Of a DNA stretch of 64,000 nt, positions 1 through 12,700 are shown in pieces; position 1 is the stretch's first letter; the number at the start of each line of letters is the position of its first letter. Under the pieces are notes generated by a model. That model was given only the letters and a program-made list of their open reading frames with translations, was not told the DNA's origin and did not search any database. The stretch is from Prostheceraeus crozeri. Lineage: Eukaryota; Platyhelminthes; Polycladida; Euryleptidae. A program made the translations under genes and the position numbers. The stretch is from NCBI GenBank assembly GCA_907163375.1, contig CAJQUW010006334.1:124001-188000 (forward strand). The letters run 5' to 3'.

Positions 1-189
1 TCAATTAAGCAATGAATTAGCTGATGAATGATTTATTGCCACGAAATACGTGCTGTTGAATTAACAGTTTTATTACTGAAAACGTCGGGGGACGGATAAA
101 GCGACAGATACTATAACAAAACATAAGCCATGCAACTGAAAACATTTTACTAGGAAGGCTTCTCCACTGTGGCTCCAGGAAAGCTTTCA

Positions 190-360
190 CTGTGGTCTCT
201 GTGGCACAGTGGTTAAGTACTTGGCCTAGTGATATTTTGGTCCAGAGGTCGAGCCCCGAAGGTGTCATTGGAAAGTCGACAGGAAGGGTATCCGGACTAA
301 AAGTACTACAACGCTCCATAAGTCTGACTATGTCAACAACGTCCAAGTCCTAAGTATGGG
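190..360 (+). mobile_element. tRNA-derived SINE in SLC1 intron 7
   Basis: The RNA polymerase III A box TGGCACAGTGG (202-212) and a B box missing one T, GGTCGAGCCC (247-256), lie 35 bases apart as in a tRNA head. A unique-looking tail follows. The degenerate B box suggests an old, inactive copy. No exon is seen in the rest of 1-574. Confidence 0.6.
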
Positions 361-574
361 GAGTAGTGACGTAATAAAAAGCTCACTGAATGTATTGGTG
401 CAGCCTTTTTGGATTACAATAAAGACGAAGTACATTATTTGTGGTCAGGACCAATCAGATACTAATATCACAAAGACTTCATTCAGTATTCTGTATAGGA
501 CCTTTGACATTTATTGATAGTGTAGCCATTTAAAATTTTATCACATAGCCATGCCGGTCACAAACTGAACTTAC

Positions 575-701
575 CAAAGAAACCATTTCATCAACTGAAC
601 GACCACATCACACAGGGATTTGAAGAACGTCAAGAATGGTTTGCCATTCTCTCCAGCACATCTGGCGGCCAATCCAAAAACAAAAGCACAGAACAATACT
701 C
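575..701 (-). CDS. SLC1A: SLC1 exon 7: TM4
   Basis: 127 bases, acceptor AATTTCAG, donor G/GTAAGT, phase 2 at its end. It encodes VLFCAFVFGLAARCAGENGK and then FLTFFKSLCDVVVQLMKWFL, aligned with VFSLVFGVALRK and FFNSLNEA..VLV.WIMW in the family. The next exon is not in the window. Confidence 0.93.
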
Positions 702-3700
702 CTGAAATTGGAATGGGGCATATGAAATACAATTGCTGATTTATATATCATTATGTTCCTACAGTCTACACGCATTACATGGGCAACGTCATGTTGCAGT
801 TATTAAACTTGTCACGACTTATACATTGCTCTTACTGCTGCTATCATAGCTTGCTGAAGCTTGCCTTAAAATTCGATATTGTGGACAACTTTAAACAAAA
901 TCAATAAATAGAATTATTCAAAAACAACTAACCAATCATATTGACAGCAGGCGCTTGAGTGACGATCCTTTTATCCAATAATTCTAACTCAGAGATTGCC
1001 AACTTGTAATCGCTGTCATTCTTCAGAATATTCAGCAAACTTTTCATCGCGTGGTCTGTTTGTTGAGAATATCTCGTTTGCGACTGAAATAAGAAAGCAA
1101 GTTTCAGGGAAATGTTGAAAGATATGTTATGATCTCAAGAAAACCATGTCATCAGGGTTACATCTAGAATTAACAGAATTAATTCATTCGATTCATTCAG
1201 CATTCACATGGCTGTAAAAATGCTATCAGATGGGGAAAGAAGTTAAACGACGAGCGCAGATGTTTGCCATTTATGAGGCAATAGTAAAAGTAAATAAAAT
1301 TACATCTAGCACATTTTTAATTCCGAACATTATTGCACTATTGGATATTCCGAATTTGCAGTACAATACATTGTACATCACAGCTAGCGATATCTTCAAA
1401 CAGAGAGAATCCAAGAATTCCTTGTACGTTAAAATAGTCACCATAATTGCGACGGAAATTAATTGTAACTGTTATAAAAATACGTGAGGAGCATTATCTG
1501 AAATTAGAGTCTTCTCAAAATTCTATACTTGTAGTAAAAATTATTTACTAATGCATAATGTTCAATCAACATAACAATAACAACAATCTAAATCACGAGT
1601 GAGACCTGTTTGGAAACAAGATCTTCCAAAACTAGAAAATAAGGATTATGACACATCAACAGCTTCAATAATTTTTCAATTTCTGTTATCAGTTTAGTCG
1701 CATAATTAAATATATGTAACTTCGTGATGTGTAAGCGTGCAATCTAATTCTCATTTATAACATTTTTGTAAAATTATGTAGGATATTGGTAAAAAATTAC
1801 AAATGTTGTTATTACTTTATTACTTCCACAAGGGCATAAAGCACAAAGGCAAATCAATTTTAGAGCGAGTAAATGTACAAAGGAATGTCAACATGCACGA
1901 TTCATATGTACAGATGCCGGAATTTATTGACAGTATGAGACAGCGAGTTGCAATCGTCGATGACACGCTGGGTCATAATGCAATGGGGGGTCAACATGTA
2001 GGTGACGTCAACATATCACGCAATAGACTTAATTGACAGAATAATAATCTTTAGACAATCTATCATCAAAATCAATTTAATTCATTAGATTAACTGTGAA
2101 TAATTCAAATCAATAAATTGTACAGATCCGTCAAGATTATCACGTGCCCAATCGAGTACATTAAGATACAAGATGAAATTGTCATTATCAGGGGATTGTC
2201 ACAGCCTCGTATTGCTGAAATTGAACATCTCTATTTATGTACCGTTCTAATCGCATAGATTATTATTTAAATGGAATCATTCAAAAATATCTTGCAAAAT
2301 CAAATTATACTATTTAAACTGGGGAATTAATTTTTTGTAACGAAGGTTTGCAACGATGAAAACGAGTAGAACTTGAAAGTATGCATTTGTTGATTAAATG
2401 TGATTAGTGCTCACCTTAAACATTGATGCGCCGATTAGATTGTCCGGAAAGACATTGCTGAAAAAGAAAGGGGATTTGAAGTAAAATGCTACCAAAAAGT
2501 TTCTATAAACATACCCCAGTCCGATTACCTGACCAAATTCAACTCAAGCGAATTATGAAAGACCTGAAAGAAAATCTTTAAAGCCTAGAATCATTCAAGA
2601 CAAAAATGCCGTTTATTAAGATTTGCAATTATTTGCTTTTTTATATTCCAAATAGGAAATACCTTGCACTATCATTCTACAAGGTGATTCAAAAGTTGCC
2701 ATACATAGGGAAAATACAAAAATATGTCGCCAAGTTCTTGCGTGGTGTAATCTTGGGATTATTTGTACAGATATGCGTGTATTTCCGTGAATTACGTTAG
2801 AATTCATTATTGTACACGCAATTTGACCGATTAACCACATCTTGGTTGCAGTGTGGTAGATTTGGTAAGACATTGTTTGACATCCATGTGCACCGAGTCG
2901 TATGCTATCAAGAGTTGCATGTATGAGAGGTGGTCTTGAGAGGTGATTAGTAGGCCTATTCGTAGAAATCGAAATGGTTAAAAGCAAGGTCAGAATGCGG
3001 TCAGGTGAATGCAAAGTCAGGTCACTCTTGTCTTGTCTGCAATGCCTTTGTCAAAAGAAGAGCGTATCGAAATTGTTCTTCTATCTGGAACGGGAAGCTG
3101 TCGCAAGATTGCTGCAGAATTCAACGCACGGCACAGCGGCGGTTCACAGGTCACTCACGATGCTGTCGCAAAACTCATCACCAAGTTCAAGGAAACTGGG
3201 AGCGTGGAAGATAGAAAAAGAAGTAGCCGTCTACGTACATCAACTGATGAGGACACCGCTACGAATGTTCTGGCCGCTTTCGCCAACAGTCCAACCAAAA
3301 GTACACGTCGGTTGTCTGCAGAAATCGGAGTCAGTCAGTCCAGCATCGTCCGCATTACGAAGGAGAACAAGTGGCATCCGTTTAAGATCCAAGTGATGCA
3401 GCACCTTACCGAGGACGACCCGGACCGTCGCATGGAGTTTTGCGAGTGGGCCATTTCCGAGATGGACAAGGACTCTGACTTCTCCAATGGAATCCTTTTT
3501 TCGGACGAGACCAACTTTTATGTCAATGGAGAAGTTAACCGTCAAAACATTCGATACTGGAGTGATGTCAATCCGCACTGGATGGATCCATCGAAGATGC
3601 AAGGTGCTCAAAGGTTGATGGTGTGGTGCCGGATTCGTGAGGCCTGCAGTAGCATTTCACCTGACATTCTCACCAAATTGCGACGCAATTGGGAAGAACG

Positions 3701-6700
3701 CATTCGAAGCTGCCATTTACTGAACGGTGCTCATATAGAGCACTTGATTTAGTTCACTCCATGCTTTACTTTCTTGTTTTGTTGCTCTAATAAATGTATT
3801 TCTGGATAAAAAGAGGTTTTCCCTATGTATGACGACTTTTGAATCAGCCTGTAGCCTATTTGGCCATCATTTGGAATCTTGTCCTAACACGGTTTGAAGA
3901 TATTTTTAAATATAATACTGTTGCCAACGGTTTATCAGTAGCATGACACAACACTAAAAGTGTCGTTTAATATTAGAAATTGCTTGGCAAAAGCGGAGCG
4001 AGATTTTCAAATAGATCATAGAACGTAGCAGAAACGGACCACCTGCATTTAAATTTATTTCTGTGTGGCTAATGTAAAATATGATAGAAACTTAAAGAAA
4101 CTTCACACTACTCAATGATTGCTCTGTTTGAGAGTACAAAATCGACACATTTATCAAAATTATTGCAAAGTATGCAAGTTCATGACGCCTGAGAAGTAAA
4201 ATGAAAAAGTAATACAATTGAAAAATATAGAAGCTGCTATGTTCGAAAAATTTATTGGGAGAGTCAAGAAAGGCGTGATGAGTTCATCTTTCGAGGTTGG
4301 ACGTACTGACAAATTGGAATGGAAAGTAAATGCCCTTCCATTCTAAAGGTAGTTTAAAGCTCATACAAAGTTTCTTGATATAAGGAGCCACTTTGGAAAC
4401 ATGAGATATATATGTATCGAAAGATACGCGATGGCTAAGTAATAGGTACTTACACGCATATTCTTCCTCCCTACATTTTCAAAATTATGTCTCGCACGCA
4501 AGTGTAGATTTTCTCTGGTTTGGAGAAAATTTGCAGCACTTTTCTGTCGTTCACTGTAGACAACAATTCCACGAAGTTCATGATCACAACTGTGTCTGAA
4601 AGTTGCCTTCGAATCCTACGAGTATATTCTAACTGACATCCAGGGGGAGCAATCCTTCATGCTAGGGTTCAAGCAAAACTTCTAAGTACTGTTTTCGCTA
4701 TCCATCTATGACAGTACAAACGTATCCTTAACCCAATGTGACAAACTTCGACCACATTTGGTGAAATCTAGGGAGTCAAGCGGTTAACCGGTTAACCGGT
4801 TAATTAAATTTAACCGGTTAAAAAATAATTAATCGGTTAACCGACGCTTTCCCAACTTTTCTGCTACATTGCAACTACATTGCTTTAGTTTTCATTTTCC
4901 AATTTCGATAATATCTCATTGCTGATGTAAGCTATTGCCAAATAATAATTTCCTGGAAATGGAGTGAGGCATTTCGTTAACCTCCACCATCTTGCTTGAT
5001 TCTACGACTTTGGACGAGTTCGTTATGACGTGTTAGTGTTTCAGTCAGAATAGAATTTCCCCTTCTACGCTTGGCTACGATAGACTGTCTGTGTCAGTTC
5101 CATAGAAATGGATTGTAAGTGTCGCACCCGTGGGACACGTGCCACACGCGAGCACTCTAGGCACGTGAGACACTAACAATCCATTTGTTACATCCAGTAA
5201 GCGAGCTTACTCAACTGGTATAACAGGCAAACATGCATATACTCATACACTATACTCGGTGCGACTATATAAGCCTTGTATAGTCACATGGAATTGAAAA
5301 ACATCTATTACTAGTATTACATCGGTTAACCGGTTAATTTCTCGTCGGTTAACCGGTTAATTTATAATTAACCGCTTGACTCCCTAGTGAAATCGGAAAA
5401 ATTGGAATTTGTGGGGGAGAGGGATAGAATAGAAGTACCACGTATTTGAAAAGCGAAGCTTCATTATGCGAGGATGCCGATATCAGTAAAGAATTTATCT
5501 CCTCGTTGAAACAAACAATATGGCCACAGAAGCTTTTATGTAATACAAGTCAAGTCAAGTCAAGTCAAGTTAGCGTTTATTGATTGAAATAAGAATCATA
5601 AAGAAATATAAACATACAAGTTCAAGTTTACACAAATCTGATAATACAACAATAATGTCAAACAGTTAATCTGATTATGTTATTTAACAATAAAGACGTA
5701 AATGGTACAAATGAATTACGGGCTTTTTCACTTCTACAATATGGGATTGACAAAGTACCGGAGTGGCTGTGACGTAAAGGCAAAATGTCATGTAAAATGT
5801 GTGAGCTGTCTTCTTCCGCAAATTTAAACAGTTTTTTGCTGTTCTCGTATCTTCTGAATGTTATTTCTTCTGTGCGACATTGACATTTTCTTTCTTCATT
5901 TCTATATATAATTCTGTGAGCACGTTTGTCTATTTTCACAAGAATGGTGGATAACTTTTTATTCAATCCGACGAAAACTGGGCAAGCATATTCTAAACTG
6001 GATCGAATGTAACAGTTATACAGTTGATGTAATTCTTCGCTTGAATAGGTGGGGCCATAATTTGCGTAGAGCATAAAATCTTTGGTTGGGCTAACTTTGA
6101 AAGTGTTTCTCTATATGTAGATTCCATGTTAGATCATTTTGAATCGTCAACCCAAGTAATGTTAATGAATCCACAATCTCAACATTTATCTCATCTGCCG
6201 ACATGTCAGCTTGCCTTTTCAGATTCAGCCATACTAGCCTTCGATTTAGACAGATTGATTGGTGGGAGGCCATTTATCACGCACCAATCATCACCCATGA
6301 AATTTCCTACTGTTGATGGTTTGTGATTATTTCTTTAAGTCATTAGTGTATATTGGAATAATAAGACTCAAGTCGTCTGCGTATTTAGTTTGAACAGTAG
6401 ATGGCCAGAAAGCAAGAAGTCCCCGAAAAATGCGGCTGAAGATATACGGTGCCAAAACTGTTTCCTTGTGGAACCCCAGAAATTATAGGAAAGTACCCTT
6501 GAATAATTGTCTCTCAATTTTTACACAGGCTTGACGATTAGTATAAAAAATCTTTAACAATCAATAGTAAACCGATGAGGGAAGCCCCGAACTAATACAA
6601 TTTTTTGGATGATGAGATTGTGATCTAGCATGTCGAAGGCTTTATGAAGATCCGAATGTGAGCAGTACGGAGCCATTACATTTTGCATCATCATTAATGC

Positions 6701-9700
6701 ATGTACAGTTTGTTCATTATTGATGTGAGAGGCAGTTGTTTGTGGAGCATTTTTTCACGAAATACCATCTGGTTGCACCAAAAAGGAGCGAGTAAAGTGT
6801 TCTTAGTCTCGGTAAGTAGCAACTTTTCAAAGATCTTTGAGGGTAAAAGGGATTGTGAGATTGGTCCTCAGATTAGCGACGTCCATTTTTTATGCTTTTA
6901 GGAATCGGTGTTATTGTAAGATTTCTTCCATGCCAGTCGATAAGTCCGATATCAATAACAGATTGAACAAATGATCAGTTAAGGAGCAGCAGCAATCACT
7001 TGAGCTAAATGTTTGTACAATATAGACGGCATCTTTGGGTCCCCCAGAAAATTTGTTTGTCGTGCTTTAGTCCAACAATTAAATAACTTTGACAATTTCT
7101 ACAATTCCCATCATGCCAATCATCATCAATAAATTCCTTCACACCAGGCGGGCGATTTTGTGAAATTCTGAGTTTCGATAAAAGTGATCACAATTTGCAT
7201 CAATGCTTGAATTTATTCCTCCATTTTTATCAAAAATGCATTAAAGGCATCACATTTAAGAATATTTTTTGTTGTAGATGAGAGTAATTTCCACAATCCA
7301 TTTTTTTGTTGTTTGAGCTATATTCGTCCAGAATAACTTGCATTTTTCCAACTTCTTCTTTGACCTTTTGTTTCAGATAATTGTATTTACATCCAGTTTT
7401 TTGATCGGTAAGACGCCATCCATCTTTCATTGATCAAGTGCTTGGTTATTGGTGTAAGACCATTCTTTGTCAGTAGGCTTCATTAAAACAACCTGTTGAG
7501 GATAATATTTATCTATCATTTCATGCATGTATTCTTGAAAGATACTGATTTTCTTATCAATGTTCCTTTCTCTCCGATCAGCTCAGTCCAATCAAAGGAA
7601 GTCATGCTTCATTTAGTTCACAAACGTAGCTGTCTCTTGTGTCAAAAATAGTATGTTTACCAGTTTAACCTTCGTAAAGTGTCTCGGCGCAATATGATGT
7701 TTGAGAATTTTCCGGATACGAGGTGATAAACAGATGATCTGAGTTGCCAATTGGGGAGTCGAAGCTAACATTTTTCGGTAAGTAAAAGGACGATAGGTTC
7801 TTGGAAATAAAAATTTGATCAAGGATGTTGATCCCATGACGATAGTAGGATTGAGGATGATTTTTGTCAGCATCAATTTCATTACAACAGTTTTACACAA
7901 TTTCAACTTAGTTAAAATCGCCCGTAATAATGAAACTACAATTTTGGCTTTAGCACACAAGAGAGAGTCCCAAAGTGTTTATGAACAAACTCACTTACAG
8001 TATGTAATTGATAAGCATTGCATGATGGGGGTATATACAGGCCAAAAAAATGTAAACATTACAATGATTTGGCTAGTTTCAATCACGTTACACAAGACAC
8101 GTTTTGTAGGAATGGGAAAATTTATTCCTCAAATTCAATGAGCTGCAAATTCAGTTTTTACATAAATAGCAGTGCCTCCCCCTTTACGATCCATCCGATC
8201 GTCCCCTGATCAATGAAAATCCTTGAAGAGGATAAAAAAGACCAATCAGGGATATCACTATTGAAGCCAAGTCCTCTGAGATGGCAACATGATAATCAGT
8301 ACATTTTACTTTTCATAAACAACATTGAAAGATTCATCAATTTTTCGAAGCAAAGACTGGATATTAAGGTAAGCAGAGTATTACAGGATATCGAAAAAAC
8401 TTTTAGTTTTCTTGTGGTTCTTTGGAATGATAAAAGGAAGTCACACGAAAATTTTCGCGCATCTATGAAATCCGATTTATTTATGATTTTTCCCCCTATA
8501 GATAACAAACAATCCTCATTTCTTTCTTTTCTGATTTTTAGTTCTCTTTCGCAAATTGGACTCTTGAATCTGTTGCATGTGTGTATCTGTCTGGATTTAA
8601 TATAGGACACCCTGGAATTCAAGGCATTTGCCTAAGAGATCGCAAGCAGCTTAGAAGTGATTTGAGATTTGTGATCGTTCATGTTCAAGTTTAACGCGCA
8701 AAAGTCCTACGCTAGCGTTTGAGATACTTGTACCCAATGCGGTTCACGTATTTGAGGAGAAATAGTCTTGCAAAATTAATTTGGTAAATAACCTCTTTAA
8801 CTCTGCCTGCATCAATGTTCTTTCCTCTCATGCAGCTGTACCCGAATGATGTTCCGGAATTCCACGAATTACAATTTTGTCTCTACGTTTGACTTCTTTG
8901 TTCAACTTTCTATCCTAAAATATCACGAGAAAAGTCATTACGTAAAACTGGTACAATTCCTTTGATATTTCGCTAATCTTTGTTGAATGGTGTCTTCTTG
9001 AGTCAGGCTTTAAACTACGTAAGGTAGTTTTTCGAAGGATTCGATTTTATTTTCGATTGATGTCATGCGGGTCAAGGATACTATCTTTATCTCACTCTTA
9101 ATGGTCTCTATCAATTCAGCTTTAAGTCTGACCATATTGAATTTCATCTCCGCTATTGTTTGATTGGTCAGTAGAATTCGACCTCAAAATTTCGCTTTAG
9201 TGTTGGTGTCATGATATGCGGTTAAAACACACCATAAAAAATAAAATTGTTTGCCCGAATCACACTGCGAATTATATGACGACCAAGATCACCAGGGAGA
9301 TTGCAAATGTGACGTCACAAAAAAATCAATAATTTTCAATCAATCCGGACGAGGTGGCCTTCCCTTGTCGCCAAAAATTATCAGCTGACAGATGGCTTTT
9401 TCACTGACAAATACCAGAGATTACAATAAATTGATCGATTGGAATCACTATGAATGATATGCAGAGCACACGATGAATGATAGCGAGCGACGAATATATT
9501 ATACCGAATATGATGTGAAGAGCAGAGATTGAATACAAAACATATTAAGCAGCAATTTCTTTGTTACAGTTCGCAACACTATTTGTACTTAGTTGAACTT
9601 TGTATTAGGAAGGAGTGAATATCACATCTTCTTAACGAAGGCATCATTTCAATGATACACTGACTGAAGCTATTCAAAGGAGTGAAAATAATTCCAGGTC

Positions 9701-12700
9701 GTCCGCACCATACTGACGTCGAAATTCAAGATATTTCAATGTCAGGCTTTCTCATAATTTCATATTTTTGGTGAATCGTTATCAATGCATGGCAATCAAA
9801 GTCAAATTTCCAAAAATTGAAACGTCTGTAATCAATTTGCAATCAAATTCCGTCTTTCACATAAAGGCCCCGTGTTCTGATTTTATTTGTCACTTCAATT
9901 GTCTTAAAATATATGAATTGGTCCATTGCTCATACTTTTTTCTGTACAAATTGTGCAGCGGGTCACATTTCTTCAAGGATAATAAATCTTAAGACAAATG
10001 TCAAGCCTCTTGTATTTTATTGAGTACAAAATCACTCTATATATGATAAATATACAATTGCGAGTTGTAATTATATGCTAAAACTAATACTCATCTCAGT
10101 ATTCCATCTCTACATGAGTGGGCCCACATGAGTTGCCAAATCCATCTTATTGTTGTGTCAATGAAATACAACTATTCTTCATTTTTCCAAGTTTGATGCT
10201 CAGATTCAAGGTTCTTCAGGCTTTTATGTTTTTTCTCAAAATGAAGGTTATTCAAGGCTATCTGTTCCGAAAAAATAGATTGCGTCAAATATCTTCAAAT
10301 ACTCGATCATTACAGATGATATTTATTATTTACTGACTTACTTTTTCTTGAAAATTTATTACAGACAAGGATGCATTTCAGAAAACTTACTACAACAAAT
10401 CAGCAAAAACGTCTGAAGTCGTCAATTTCCCAACGCTGGGTTCAGCAACATCCGAAGAAAGCTTGCTTCCTGTTACTCCTGCAGAAAAATGAATAAGCTC
10501 TGCAATTTTTTCTGAGAAAGACTGAGAATATTTTTACCGTGATCTTATACATATCAAAAAGTTGTTTGAAATCACATCGGCTTGTTATATAACATTCAAA
10601 AGACCAAAATCATGTGACACTGACGCTCGTCAAGATATCAATTGTATTAGATCTATACCTTAAGATAAAAAGACACAATTAAAAAGATTTTGAGATCATT
10701 TTATGATCATATCCTTGAGATTACAATTTTATCTTTCCCATTAGTTAGACATTGAACTATACTTGCAAAGTATCCCTTACTACGGATACATGAGAAATAA
10801 AAAACATAGTAACACATTCCAATCAAAGTCAAAATATTTTGTAATTATTAGCAACTTGTTTTCATTTGAATTTTCATCTAATTGCAGACAATACTGCTTT
10901 ATAGCGTTTTAAGAGAGATTTGATCATATTTCAACTGTTGGTTTCGTTATGACATAGCATCAGTTCCTGCCACTCTTTCATTGAACTAATATGAAGTTAA
11001 TCGGACCTACACATTAACTCAGTACCTATTAAATGTGTGATGTTTAAGCATGATAGTACAAGGTCGAATTACAAAATCATCCATAACGTTGCGTCAATAT
11101 GTCTTATGAAACAGCTTGCAACTAATCTTGTCCAATATACCATGAACATCATCTTTTCATAGACATACCTGGTCTTATGATGAGCGAGCATGCTAATCCA
11201 AGTGTCGCTGAGAAAACATTAGCAGTTACAATGTAAGCAAATGCAACCAAACTGATCTTTCCGTTCACTTTTGGATCCAATGAAGCAGTCACTGAAATAT
11301 AAAATGTTGTTTAACCAAACGTTGATGATTTTATAGAAAGCTCATTTATAAAATTTAGAATAGATAATTCAATTTATACATTGATTTTTCATTAGAATTA
11401 TTATCATTGATATTCGCATGATTGTATGAAATTCTTCAGATAAATATTCAGGAAAATTGTTCAAACCGATATTTGGCATTTTGTGTGTTTCTTATACATT
11501 ACAAGCGCGGTGATCGCACATGCATGGTTCCAGACAATTTGCTCGTCGCATCACTTGACAACACCTTCACATTTCAGTATTGGTCATCTTGCATTGCTGA
11601 TTCCTACCTAAAGTAAAGAAAAAACATGATGTATTTTAAAACAGCATGTTTTGGCGCTTCTTTGCTTCAAAAAGACTGCTCTTCACTTCTTATCTGTACA
11701 AACAAATAAATCTTGACTTTAATAACATATTCCCGGCTTTCATTAAAGCATGATTGGTGTTTAGATGGATTTGATAATCATTTATCGCATATATACACGA
11801 GCGCATACCTAGAACTTTGCTAAATACTATCAGCATTCTAATGTCATTTAAATACTTGCATTGTGAGACGGATAAAAAAGGAGCCTTATCATAGTGCCTC
11901 ATATATAACCATGTTTTAAAACCTGGTTTCATTGTGTCTTTGAAACCACGGTTTTCAGCATAAGTTTTATACTCTGCTATGCTTTGCAAGCATGGATGTA
12001 AAGTTAACAAGTTTAACAAGCTTTTTTAAACTGCTTTCAAACGTGGTTGCTATAAATGTGGCTCTCAGCATTTTTAAACGTCATGCTTCAAATATGCAAT
12101 GTTTTAAAGCTAGATATGATTGAGATCTCAGTTATTGAAGACTGAAATAGTCAAGTTGATAGGCACCTTGATGCTTTCTTCAAAGCGAGAGATGTTTTAG
12201 ACAGGTGAACCTTTTGCCTACCCGTGGCTTGTTAGAGAGGCCACTATGAAAGTTTAGAATCAAAACAGGCCATTGAGGTTGCCGACCCTTTCACTTTGTT
12301 GGTCAATTGAAAAGAAACGACGAAGATTGCTAGGACAATAATAGCAATAATAATGTGTATTTTGGAGAACATATACGCAAAGCACGCAAGAACAGAGTCC
12401 TACCCAAAGATTTTTTATATTGGACAGACACAAAACTGTGAAAGTTTGTAAAGACACAAGCTTTAGTTTTTCTGTAAACTGTAACTTTGTTGACGATACT
12501 TTTGCTCTTGTGAAAAGTATTGCAGATGCTGAGTTACTTTTGTCTCGCTTTAACTCATTTCATTCAAACGTGTCATTCACATTGAGTTTGAAAACCATGA
12601 ATCAATTTCTTTTCTTGCTGTCTCTGTGATGAGTTCAAGTGAAGGTATTGTGAAGACAAAAGCTTACAGAAAAACTCAAGCTTGTGTCTTCACTAACTTT

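Larger units (their letters stand above)
5549..9580 (-). mobile_element. CR1/L2-type LINE in SLC1 intron 4, nearly full length but decayed
   Basis: Minus-strand non-LTR retrotransposon: ORF1-like region, APE endonuclease, reverse transcriptase, short 3' UTR and a pentanucleotide tail (TTGAC)n. It lies in the same orientation as the host gene. The 5' boundary is not fixed. Confidence 0.78.

Noticed and set aside
196-270. A functional tRNA gene
   Set aside because: A and B boxes are present but cloverleaf pairing is poor and the B box lacks a base; a SINE head fits better. The same holds for 14851-14920.
10118-10336. Extra SLC1 exon near exon 4
   Set aside because: Exons 3, 4 and 5 already join in phase and cover the family alignment without a gap.
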